Shown: positions 1 through 5,176 of the stretch, in pieces | How the letters are laid out: each line of letters begins with the position of its first letter | Numbering within the stretch: position 1 is the stretch's first letter | NCBI GenBank assembly: GCA_947584825.1 | Contig: CANPWR010000088.1 | Coordinates: forward strand, 1-5,176 | Source: an uncultured Clostridia bacterium | Lineage (GTDB): Bacteria > Bacillota > Clostridia > Oscillospirales > Ruminococcaceae | Length of the DNA: 5,176 nucleotides | Reading direction: 5' to 3' | Translations under genes and position numbers: made by a program | The notes under the pieces: model-generated | Told to the model about the DNA's origin: nothing | What the model saw: the letters and a program-made list of their open reading frames with translations, nothing else | Database searches by the model: none

Positions 1-352
1 CATATGCCTGCATAGTCGCACCGATGTCGTTTCTCTTTCCGTCGGTAATAACAAACATACCCTTGTTTTTAGCATATTGTATCGTCTTATAAAGAGTTTT
101 AACACCCTCCCAGCCGTACATTTCATAATAGGCCGCCTGCGGCTTTATGGCAGGAACTATATCGCATATTTCATCAATAATTCCCTTGTTAAAGGCTAAA
201 ACAGCCTTTGCGGCACCTTTTAAATTCTTACCGTACTTTTTAAATGCCTTTTTCTTTAAATAGTCGGGAACATAATCAAGCTTAGGATCAAGACCTACAA
301 CAGTTGGATTTTGCGTCTTTACTATCTTTTCAATAAGTCTGTCAAATGACAT
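1..352 (-). CDS. pyrF: Orotidine-5'-phosphate decarboxylase, N-terminal part (runs off left edge)
   Basis: The 117 visible N-terminal residues belong to orotidine-5'-monophosphate decarboxylase, the cytoplasmic enzyme that turns OMP into UMP in the last step of de novo pyrimidine synthesis. The start reads MSFDRLIEKI. Family hallmarks seen are VGLDPKLD (Asp22), the substrate-binding Lys70 in AIKPQ, and the catalytic charged tetrad segment DGKRNDIG, with Asp104, Lys106 and Asp109 in the D-x-K-x-x-D spacing. The long N-terminal stretch before AIKPQ and the FNKGIID segment fit the longer group 2 (mycobacterial/clostridial) form rather than the short E. coli form. The chosen ATG has a GGAG at 364-367 with an 11-base spacer, and the protein start matches the family. 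A short out-of-frame reading frame with a better ribosome-binding site overlaps this start (see 322-378). It lies 41 bases after pyrC with no terminator between them, so it is probably cotranscribed. The C-terminus is outside the window. Confidence 0.95.
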   Translation of the reverse strand, partial: MSFDRLIEKIVKTQNPTVVGLDPKLDYVPDYLKKKAFKKYGKNLKGAAKAVLAFNKGIIDEICDIVPAIKPQAAYYEMYGWEGVKTLYKTIQYAKNKGMFVITDGKRNDIGATMQAY

Positions 353-378
353 AATACACAATGCTCCGTTAGGAACAT
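322..378 (-). other. Possible 18-residue upstream ORF overlapping the pyrF start
   Basis: An ATG at 378 opens a frame of 18 codons (MFLTEHCVLCHLTDLLKR) ending in TAG at 322-324, inside pyrF and out of frame with it. It is preceded by the purine run GGAGGGAGG (minus strand, 381-389), the strongest Shine-Dalgarno-like sequence in the window, with 7 bases between its first GGAG and the ATG. The ATG itself sits in the three-base loop of a 5-bp hairpin (AGGAA/TTCCT, 371-383). It could be a leader or coupling peptide for pyrF, or the purine run may simply help ribosomes load for pyrF 26 bases further on. No known peptide is recognised. Confidence 0.25.
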
Positions 379-393
379 TTCCTCCCTCCGATG

Positions 394-1665
394 TTATTTA
401 TCTTCAAAAACAACTTCGCCTTTTGAAATTGTATATAAAACCTTTCCCTTTAGCTTTTCACCCTTGAATACGCTGTTCTTTGATTTTGAATGAAGCTTCT
501 CCTTTTCCACTATCCATTCCAAATCAGGGTCAAAAACCGTTATATCAGCAATACTCCCTTTAGTTAGAGTAACAGGTTCAAGTCCCAAAATCTTTCTAGG
601 ATTTTCACTCATTAGCTCATTAATTTTATAAAGGGGTAAAAGTCCCGTATGGTAAAGCTGAGTAAGCGTTGCCGCCAGAGATGTTTCAAGACCCACCACG
701 CCGTTGGGTGCAGTATAAAAATCAGCCTTGTCACCCTCACTGTGTGGAGCATGATCTGTAATAATACAGTCGATAGTTCCGTCACAAACAGCTCTTTCAA
801 CAGCTTTTCTGTCCTCCTCAGTTCTAAGCGGAGGACTCATACGGTAATCAGCGTCCTTTGCATAAAGCTTTTCATCAGTAAAGGTGAAATAATGCGGAGC
901 CGTTTCGCAGGTTACTTTTACTCCGTCAGCCTTAGCCGCACGAATAATATTGCAAGAGCCAACCGTCGACACATGTGCAATATGAACGTGAGCGTCCATA
1001 CTCATAGCAAGAGCGATCTCTCTCGCTGTGATATAGTCCTCGCTCGCTCTGTCCATTCCTTTAACGCCGAGAGCTTTTGATACATCTCCCTTATTCATTA
1101 TTCCGCCGTTTATGATGTTTAAGTCCTCACAGTGGGATATAACTGTCACTCCTGCTTCCTTTGACTGTTCCAAAGCCTTGCGCATAAGTTCTGCATTCTC
1201 TACAGGACGTCCGTCATCAGAAAATGCAACAGCTCCTGCTCTTTTAAGCTTGCAGAAATCAGTAAGCTCTATGCCTGCCATACCTTTGCTTACACAAGCT
1301 ATCGGAAAAACATCTATGCCCGTTAATTTTGACCTTTCCTTTATATAGCTTATAGCGTCAGCAGAATCAACAGGGGGAACAGTGTTGGGCATACACGCAA
1401 CTCCGGTAAAGCCTCCTGCCTTAGCGGCATTAGCTCCGGTTATAATATCTTCTTTATAGGTAAGTCCGGGATCACGAAAATGAACGTGCATATCAAATAA
1501 ACCGGAAAAAGCAACTAACTTTCCTTTGCCGTCTATGATCCTGTCAGCTTTGAAATCAAGGTCAGAGCCAACGTTCTTTATTATACCGTTTTCAACGGCT
1601 ATATCTACCGTTTTTTCCGTGTTATCCTTGCGTGCAGTAACAACTCGTTTAAGCAATAATTTCAA
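394..1665 (-). CDS. pyrC: Dihydroorotase, class I, zinc amidohydrolase
   Basis: This 423-residue cytoplasmic enzyme cyclises N-carbamoyl-L-aspartate to L-dihydroorotate, step 3 of pyrimidine synthesis. The length fits the class I (Bacillus/Aquifex) form, not the shorter class II E. coli form. All metal and catalytic positions are present: His60 and His62 in DMHVHFRDPG, the bridging Asp151 in FSDDGRP (class I uses this Asp in place of a carbamylated Lys), His178 in SHCED, His231 in HIAHVS and the catalytic Asp304 in TDHAPH. The substrate-binding MPNT motif is at residues 92-95. The C-terminal part (KGSIADITVFDPD, about 369-381) is the small beta domain of amidohydrolases. The ATG has GAGGGA at 1671-1676 with a 5-base spacer. 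The gene is intact, lies between the lipoprotein gene and pyrF, and is probably cotranscribed with both. Confidence 0.98.
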   Translation of the reverse strand: MKLLLKRVVTARKDNTEKTVDIAVENGIIKNVGSDLDFKADRIIDGKGKLVAFSGLFDMHVHFRDPGLTYKEDIITGANAAKAGGFTGVACMPNTVPPVDSADAISYIKERSKLTGIDVFPIACVSKGMAGIELTDFCKLKRAGAVAFSDDGRPVENAELMRKALEQSKEAGVTVISHCEDLNIINGGIMNKGDVSKALGVKGMDRASEDYITAREIALAMSMDAHVHIAHVSTVGSCNIIRAAKADGVKVTCETAPHYFTFTDEKLYAKDADYRMSPPLRTEEDRKAVERAVCDGTIDCIITDHAPHSEGDKADFYTAPNGVVGLETSLAATLTQLYHTGLLPLYKINELMSENPRKILGLEPVTLTKGSIADITVFDPDLEWIVEKEKLHSKSKNSVFKGEKLKGKVLYTISKGEVVFEDK

Positions 1666-1692
1666 TGGTGTCCCTCACTTAAATTTTATAAC

Positions 1693-2136
1693 TTATTGTT
1701 TTTTATTCTTGTTTATTTCTTTGAGTGCAAACTCATAAGCTGTTATTTTCTTAGATGTATTTCCTGATTTATCTAGCGCCGATACCAAGTCAACTACATC
1801 AAGAGTTGTCGTTATACCAGAATCGGCAATATACTTCAAAATCGATTCCATATTGACATACTTTGAATCTGTATTCATTTGATCCCAGTCTTTCATTGTA
1901 ATCTTCAAATACGAAGCTTCCTCAGCCACTTCACTTGAAGAAATTTCTGACTGTGATTCTTGAGATATATCAGTCGGAGCAGCCTCACCTAATTGCTCTG
2001 TACCAGTTTCATCAGAAACAGATGATGTAGTCGTACTCATAGGTTCCCGAACCGAACTGCTTTCAACCTCGTCACAGGCACACAAAATACCAACACATAA
2101 CGTAAGCGCCAAAACTCCGCTTATAATCTTCCTCAT
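1693..2136 (-). CDS. Small secreted lipoprotein of unknown function
   Basis: The product is a 147-residue protein that I cannot assign to a family. It has a lipoprotein signal peptide: MRK, a hydrophobic core at about residues 5-18 (ISGVLALTLCVGIL) and the lipobox LCAC, so Cys21 is the likely lipidated residue and the mature protein would be anchored on the outer face of the membrane. Cys at position -2 of the lipobox is less common but tolerated. Residues about 22-74 form a low-complexity linker rich in Ser, Thr and Glu. Residues about 76-147 look like a small, mostly helical domain (YLKITMKDWDQM to the end) with a Lys/Asn-rich tail. The start at 2136 is preferred over an in-frame ATG 10 codons upstream because AAGGTGG lies 7 bases before it and the signal peptide then begins normally. 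It opens the transcription unit that continues, 27 bases later, with pyrC. A link to pyrimidine metabolism is not shown by the sequence. Confidence 0.85.
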   Translation of the reverse strand: MRKIISGVLALTLCVGILCACDEVESSSVREPMSTTTSSVSDETGTEQLGEAAPTDISQESQSEISSSEVAEEASYLKITMKDWDQMNTDSKYVNMESILKYIADSGITTTLDVVDLVSALDKSGNTSKKITAYEFALKEINKNKKQ

Positions 2137-2143
2137 AATAAAT

Positions 2144-2150
2144 CCACCTT
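2144..2150 (-). promoter_or_regulatory. Ribosome-binding site that fixes the lipoprotein start
   Basis: AAGGTGG on the minus strand lies 7 bases before the ATG at 2136. An alternative ATG at 2166 would place this site inside the coding region and would add ten residues in front of the signal peptide, so the downstream start is favoured. A weak 5-bp hairpin (TTTCA/TGAAA, 2149-2163) partly overlaps the site. Confidence 0.7.
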
Positions 2151-2215
2151 TCAATTTATGAAACACTCTTAATAAGCATTCCTTGTTCTTTTATTTTAAC
2201 AGCCTTTAATCAAGT

Positions 2216-2242
2216 ATTATAAAGCTTTCAGAACAAAATCAA
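2216..2242 (-). promoter_or_regulatory. Candidate sigma-A promoter for lipoprotein-pyrC-pyrF
   Basis: On the minus strand a perfect -10 hexamer TATAAT lies at 2216-2221. A -35-like TTGATT (4 of 6 matches to TTGACA) lies at 2237-2242, separated by 15 bases, which is shorter than the usual 17. Transcription would begin near 2209, giving a leader of roughly 70 bases before the lipoprotein ATG. The gap is A+T-rich, so other hexamers also occur (another TATAAT lies upstream at about 2249-2254 without a good -35). The call is supported mainly by its position in the only sizeable gap of the window. Confidence 0.45.
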
Positions 2243-2308
2243 GAATTATTATAGATATTTAAAGTCTGTTTATTATATTTTGTGTATTCCTTGAAAAAGT
2301 ATAAATAC

Positions 2309-3976
2309 TTATTTTTTAATTTCCAGAATTGCTCCTCTGTTTCCCGATGTAACTAAAGATGCATATCTAGCCAAATATCCTGACGTGATCTTCGGTTCTC
2401 TTGGCTTCCACTCGGCTTTTCTGCTTTGCATTTCTTCATCGCTTATTTCGACATTTATCTTGTTAGCAGGAATGTCAATTGAAATAATATCTCCTTCTTT
2501 AACAAGCGCAATAGGTCCTCCTACCGCAGCTTCAGGAGAAACGTGTCCGATTGCAGCACCCCTTGTAGCTCCTGAGAATCTGCCGTCTGTGATAAGCGCA
2601 ACACTTTCACCTAGACCCATTCCCATAATTGCAGATGTAGGATTGAGCATCTCTCTCATTCCCGGTCCGCCCTTTGGTCCTTCATATCGGATAACAACAA
2701 CGTCACCCGGATTTATCTTGCCACCTAAAATAGCGTCCATTGCGTCTTCCTCACAGTCAAACACCCTTGCAGGACCGGAATGTAAAAGCATCTCAGGTGC
2801 AACTGCTGAACGTTTTACAACACAGCTATCAGGAGCTAAGTTTCCCCTCAAAACAGCAATTCCACCCGTTTTTGAATAAGGATCATCAATATCCCTGATA
2901 ACATTAGTATTCTTATTTTTGCAATTCTTTATATTCTCGCCCACTGTCTTTCCGGTGCAGGTGATGCAGTCGGTGTTAAGAAGATTTTTCTTTGAAAGCT
3001 CATTCATCAAAGCATAAACTCCGCCTGCTTCATTAAGCTGCTCCATATAGGTATTTCCGGCGGGAGCAAGATGGCAAAGATTTGGAGTTCTGTCGCTGAT
3101 TTCATTTGCAACATCAAGGTTCAACTCTATTCCGCACTCGTGTGCAATAGCTGGCAGATGAAGCATTGAGTTTGTGGAACAGCCTAAAGCCATATCACAG
3201 GCAAGCGCATTCATAAATGCTTTTTCCGTCATAATATCTCTAGGTCTTATATCTTTTTTTAATAGCTCCATGATCTGCATTCCAGCGTGCTTTGCAAGCT
3301 CTATTCTCTCTGAATATACAGCAGGAATCGTTCCGTTACCTTTTAGTCCCATTCCGAGAACCTCAGTAAGACAGTTCATAGAGTTTGCCGTGTACATTCC
3401 TGAACAAGAGCCGCAGGTAGGACAGCCGTGTTTTTCATATTCGTCAAGCTTTTCAGTTCCTATTTTACCTGCATTAAACTCGCCTACTGCTTCGGAAATA
3501 CTTGAAAAACTGGTCATCTTTCCGTCAACGTGTCCTGCAAGCATTGGACCTCCTGAAACAAATATTGTCGGGATATTTACCCTTGCTGCTGCCATCAAAA
3601 GTCCTGGTACATTCTTATCGCAGTTAGGAACCATAACAAGCGCATCAAAAGCATGTGCAATTGCCATCGCTTCAGTTGAATCTGCTATCAAATCACGTGT
3701 TACAAGACTATACTTCATTCCCTGATGCCCCATAGCAATTCCGTCACAAACAGCGATTGCAGGGAAAACAATAGGAGTTCCTCCTGCCATAGCGACCCCA
3801 AGCTTTACAGCGTCGACTATTTTATCTATGTTCATATGGCCCGGTACTATCTCGTTATATGACGATACAATACCAACCAAAGGACGCAATATTTCCTCAT
3901 TAGTAAGCCCGAGTGCGTGATATAACGCACGGTGCGGAGCATTATTTGTTCCTTCTTTTATTTTGTTACTTATCAT
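2309..3976 (-). CDS. ilvD: Dihydroxy-acid dehydratase, iron-sulfur enzyme
   Basis: This 555-residue enzyme removes water from 2,3-dihydroxy-isovalerate and 2,3-dihydroxy-3-methylvalerate to give the 2-keto acids that become valine, leucine and isoleucine. Numbered from the chosen start, the visible family motifs are VCDGIAMGHQGM (Cys77, Asp78), NCDKNVPG (Cys119, Asp120, Lys121), CPTCGSCSGMYTANSMN (Cys191 in GSCSGM), EGPKGGPGM (from Glu432) and ITDGRFSGATRG (Ser468, the expected base). The Asp and Glu residues bind magnesium and the Cys residues hold the cluster. The early motif reads VPGH, as in the E. coli and Bacillus enzymes, where [2Fe-2S] enzymes have Cys. The start at 3976 has AAGGAG at 3987-3992 with a 10-base spacer and gives the usual N-terminus (SNKIKEGTNNAPHRALYHALG). 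An in-frame ATG 13 codons upstream is unlikely. It overlaps aroK by 11 bases, suggesting coupled translation. Confidence 0.98.
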   Translation of the reverse strand: MISNKIKEGTNNAPHRALYHALGLTNEEILRPLVGIVSSYNEIVPGHMNIDKIVDAVKLGVAMAGGTPIVFPAIAVCDGIAMGHQGMKYSLVTRDLIADSTEAMAIAHAFDALVMVPNCDKNVPGLLMAAARVNIPTIFVSGGPMLAGHVDGKMTSFSSISEAVGEFNAGKIGTEKLDEYEKHGCPTCGSCSGMYTANSMNCLTEVLGMGLKGNGTIPAVYSERIELAKHAGMQIMELLKKDIRPRDIMTEKAFMNALACDMALGCSTNSMLHLPAIAHECGIELNLDVANEISDRTPNLCHLAPAGNTYMEQLNEAGGVYALMNELSKKNLLNTDCITCTGKTVGENIKNCKNKNTNVIRDIDDPYSKTGGIAVLRGNLAPDSCVVKRSAVAPEMLLHSGPARVFDCEEDAMDAILGGKINPGDVVVIRYEGPKGGPGMREMLNPTSAIMGMGLGESVALITDGRFSGATRGAAIGHVSPEAAVGGPIALVKEGDIISIDIPANKINVEISDEEMQSRKAEWKPREPKITSGYLARYASLVTSGNRGAILEIKK

Positions 3977-4496
3977 TTTTCTTTTTCTCCTTATCATTAA
4001 GTTTATTAATTTCATTTATGATATTGTTCACAATTGTATGAACAGGAGCTTCTCCGCTTACAGTGATAATACTGTTTTTTATGTACTTCTTTTTTCTTTT
4101 GTCATACAGCTTTTTTAATTCCTCTCTCGTAGAGTTATAAGCAAGCGGTCTGTTCTTATCTCCCTTTATACGATTATAGCATATTGAAAACTTTGTATCA
4201 ATATAAACAGGTATTCCAAACTTCTTAGCGGCACGTCCGTTTTCCTCACGCAGAAGCGCTCCGCCCCCTGTAGCTATTACCCATTTTTTATTTCTGAACT
4301 TCTTTATAGTTTCTGTTTCCAGATTTCTGAAGTATTCTTCCCCATCGGTTTCAAATATTTCGCTTATACTTCTGCCTTCCTTTTTCTCGATATATTTATC
4401 CATATCAATAAATCTGCGCTTTAAAGCACAAGCAAGCCTAGTCCCGACGGTTGATTTTCCGCAGCCCATAAAACCGCAGAGAAATATTGGTTTCAT
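3966..4496 (-). CDS. aroK: Shikimate kinase
   Basis: The 176-residue product phosphorylates shikimate at the 3-hydroxyl using ATP, the fifth step of chorismate synthesis. Motifs in order are the Walker A P-loop GFMGCGKST (residues 8-16), DMDKYIE with Asp31 and Asp33 for magnesium and shikimate, EYFRNLE with the shikimate-binding Arg57, the GGG of ATGGGA (77-79), the lid segment KNRPL with Arg116, and RKKKY (Arg134 to Tyr138), which aligns with the usual RxPLY. The last residues (KLNDKEKKKNDK) are a lysine-rich tail whose codons also carry the ilvD ribosome-binding site. The ATG at 4496 gives the standard N-terminus right before the first beta strand. A GTG at 4556 overlapping the aroE stop, and an ATG at 4526, are in frame but would add 20 or 10 atypical residues. 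It is 56 bases after aroE, which performs the preceding reaction. Confidence 0.96.
   Translation of the reverse strand: MKPIFLCGFMGCGKSTVGTRLACALKRRFIDMDKYIEKKEGRSISEIFETDGEEYFRNLETETIKKFRNKKWVIATGGGALLREENGRAAKKFGIPVYIDTKFSICYNRIKGDKNRPLAYNSTREELKKLYDKRKKKYIKNSIITVSGEAPVHTIVNNIINEINKLNDKEKKKNDK
3987..3992 (-). promoter_or_regulatory. ilvD ribosome-binding site inside aroK
   Basis: AAGGAG on the minus strand, 10 bases before the ilvD ATG at 3976, lies within the last codons of aroK and encodes part of its Lys/Glu tail. It decides the ilvD start in favour of 3976 over the in-frame ATG at 4015, which has no comparable site. Confidence 0.75.
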
Positions 4497-4502
4497 TTTT
4501 AT

Positions 4503-4526
4503 ATGCTCGCTCCGATTATGGAGCAT
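4503..4526 (-). promoter_or_regulatory. Inverted-repeat leader in front of aroK
   Basis: On the minus strand this 24-base segment can form either of two mutually exclusive hairpins. One pairs GCTCC with GGAGC (5 bp, 6-base loop). The other pairs ATGCTC with GAGCAT (6 bp, 12-base loop). The GGAG that is the best ribosome-binding candidate for aroK (13 bases before the ATG at 4496) is paired in the first structure and in the loop of the second. There is no T run, so it is not a terminator. A regulatory role is an inference. Confidence 0.35.
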
Positions 4527-4552
4527 TCCCCCCTGACATCTAAAAAGTGAAA

Positions 4553-5176
4553 TCACTTAAAATCTCTTTTTACAATTTCATTCATTTCTTTGATAATTCC
4601 GTTCACTTCATCAATTGTATACTCATCTTTGTCCCATATTTTATGAGCCGACACTGCCTGCCAAACAAGCATTGCCATTCCGCCGACTGCCTTTTTTTCC
4701 ATCGCCTTTGCCTTTTTCAATAGCAATGTCTCTCCCGGATTGTATATAATATCGAAAACCGCATCGCATCTCTCGATCACCTCATCGGGAACAGGACATG
4801 CATCTACTTTAGGATACATTCCCACAGGACAGGCGTTTACAAGTAAATCATAATGCTTGTCAATATCAATTTTAGTGTTCAAAACTATATTTATTTCAGC
4901 ATCAGACTTTATTGCCTTTATCTCCTTTTCAACCTGAATAGCAAGCGGCATATCGGATTCCAATATAGCTATATTCAAATTTGCTCCAGCCAACGCCGAC
5001 TCAATAGCTATCATTCTTCCTGCTCCACCGCAGCCGATAAGCAAGACCTCTCCGGAAAGCTTTGCACCCATTGAACGCACCGTCTCTAAAAAGCCGTCAC
5101 AGTCGGTGTTGTAGCCTGTTGTTATGCCGTTTTTATTGTCAACACAGTTTACCGAATTATATCTCTTTGCCGACTC
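4553..5176 (-). CDS. aroE: Shikimate dehydrogenase, C-terminal part (runs off right edge)
   Basis: The visible 207 C-terminal residues, open to the window edge, belong to shikimate dehydrogenase, which reversibly reduces 3-dehydroshikimate to shikimate. From the first visible residue, SVNCV holds the substrate-binding Asn10, GYNTDCDGF carries the catalytic Asp25, and LLIGCGGAGR (46-54) is the dinucleotide-binding loop. VNACPVGMYP (113-122) is the clostridial version of the usual NATPxGM, and VGGMAMLVWQA (164-174) contains the conserved Gln that touches shikimate. The catalytic Lys of the N-terminal domain lies outside the window. After the second beta strand the sequence reads ILESDM, where NADP-using AroE proteins have the basic NRTxxR, suggesting altered coenzyme preference. 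A quinate/shikimate dehydrogenase role is a lesser alternative, but direct linkage to aroK favours biosynthesis. The reading frame continues without a stop through a GTG at 5080, which is an internal valine and not the start. Confidence 0.94.
   Translation of the reverse strand, partial: ESAKRYNSVNCVDNKNGITTGYNTDCDGFLETVRSMGAKLSGEVLLIGCGGAGRMIAIESALAGANLNIAILESDMPLAIQVEKEIKAIKSDAEINIVLNTKIDIDKHYDLLVNACPVGMYPKVDACPVPDEVIERCDAVFDIIYNPGETLLLKKAKAMEKKAVGGMAMLVWQAVSAHKIWDKDEYTIDEVNGIIKEMNEIVKRDFK

Larger units (their letters stand above)
2137..2308. other. Intergenic region between ilvD and the lipoprotein gene
   Basis: This 172-base, strongly A+T-rich gap is the only noncoding stretch over 60 bases. 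It contains the candidate promoter and the lipoprotein ribosome-binding site. At its ilvD end there is a small perfect inverted repeat, AAGTATAAATACTT (2297-2310), which overlaps the ilvD stop codon and is followed on the minus strand by a short T run. It contains a single G-C pair per arm and is too weak to call a terminator with confidence. I see no PyrR-type attenuator, T-box or riboswitch core here. Confidence 0.6.

Noticed and set aside
649..1738. Plus-strand open frames opposite pyrC (649-1080, 1112-1348, 1526-1738) and a 62-codon minus-strand frame (612-800)
   Set aside because: All overlap the intact dihydroorotase gene in other frames and show no recognisable domain or start signal.
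2178..2293. Direct repeat ATTCCTTG (2178-2185 and 2286-2293) in the intergenic region as an operator pair
   Set aside because: Eight bases repeated once, 108 bases apart, in an A+T-rich gap can arise by chance and has no symmetry or fit to a known regulator.
2137..2308. PyrR-type attenuator or other pyrimidine-responsive leader before the pyr unit
   Set aside because: The leader is only about 70 bases, lacks the PyrR anti-antiterminator loop consensus, and contains no strong terminator hairpin with a T run.
2297..2310. Inverted repeat AAGTATAAATACTT after ilvD as a rho-independent terminator
   Set aside because: The stem is short and almost all A-T, overlaps the ilvD stop codon and has only a brief T run. 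It may contribute to termination, but the sequence does not support a firm call.
2385..3725. Long plus-strand open frames opposite ilvD (2385-2879 and 3174-3725)
   Set aside because: They lie entirely antisense to a clearly intact ilvD with all family motifs. Their Ser/Ile/Pro-rich translations look like codon-bias shadows, and no ribosome-binding site or homology is recognised.
4853..5074. Plus-strand 73-codon frame opposite aroE
   Set aside because: It is antisense to conserved AroE motifs and has no family signature.
1..5176. Mobile elements, CRISPR arrays, tRNA/rRNA genes or defence systems
   Set aside because: The window is filled by six metabolic or lipoprotein genes in the same direction. 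No regularly spaced repeats, transposase motifs, terminal inverted repeats or RNA-gene features were seen.

Overview
The window holds six protein genes, all on the minus strand, and about 95% of it is coding. The A+T-rich DNA, purine-rich Shine-Dalgarno sites, cysteine-rich enzymes, a long-form (group 2) orotidine-phosphate decarboxylase and an AroE with an NxxPVGMYP-type motif together suggest a low-GC Firmicute, most likely an anaerobic clostridium of the Ruminococcus/Oscillospiraceae kind. This placement is an inference from style and family, not from a marker gene.

Reading in the direction of transcription (right to left), the first block is amino-acid biosynthesis. aroE (shikimate dehydrogenase) runs off the right edge and lacks its N-terminus. 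It is followed by aroK (shikimate kinase), then ilvD (dihydroxy-acid dehydratase), whose start overlaps the end of aroK by 11 bases. AroE and AroK catalyse consecutive steps of the shikimate pathway, and IlvD catalyses the third step shared by valine and isoleucine synthesis. The close spacing suggests one transcript.

A 172-base gap (2137-2308) follows ilvD. It is the only long noncoding stretch and contains a plausible sigma-A-type promoter. The second block then begins with a small Ser/Thr/Glu-rich lipoprotein of unknown function, followed after 27 bases by pyrC (dihydroorotase) and after a further 41 bases by pyrF (orotidine-5'-phosphate decarboxylase), which runs off the left edge. PyrC and PyrF catalyse steps 3 and 6 of de novo UMP synthesis.

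The region is mostly ordinary housekeeping metabolism, with no mobile element, CRISPR array, RNA gene or defence system visible. The points worth a second look are the acidic residues at the coenzyme-specificity site of AroE, the unknown lipoprotein at the head of a pyrimidine unit, two competing hairpins in front of aroK, and a short upstream reading frame with a strong ribosome-binding site overlapping the start of pyrF.
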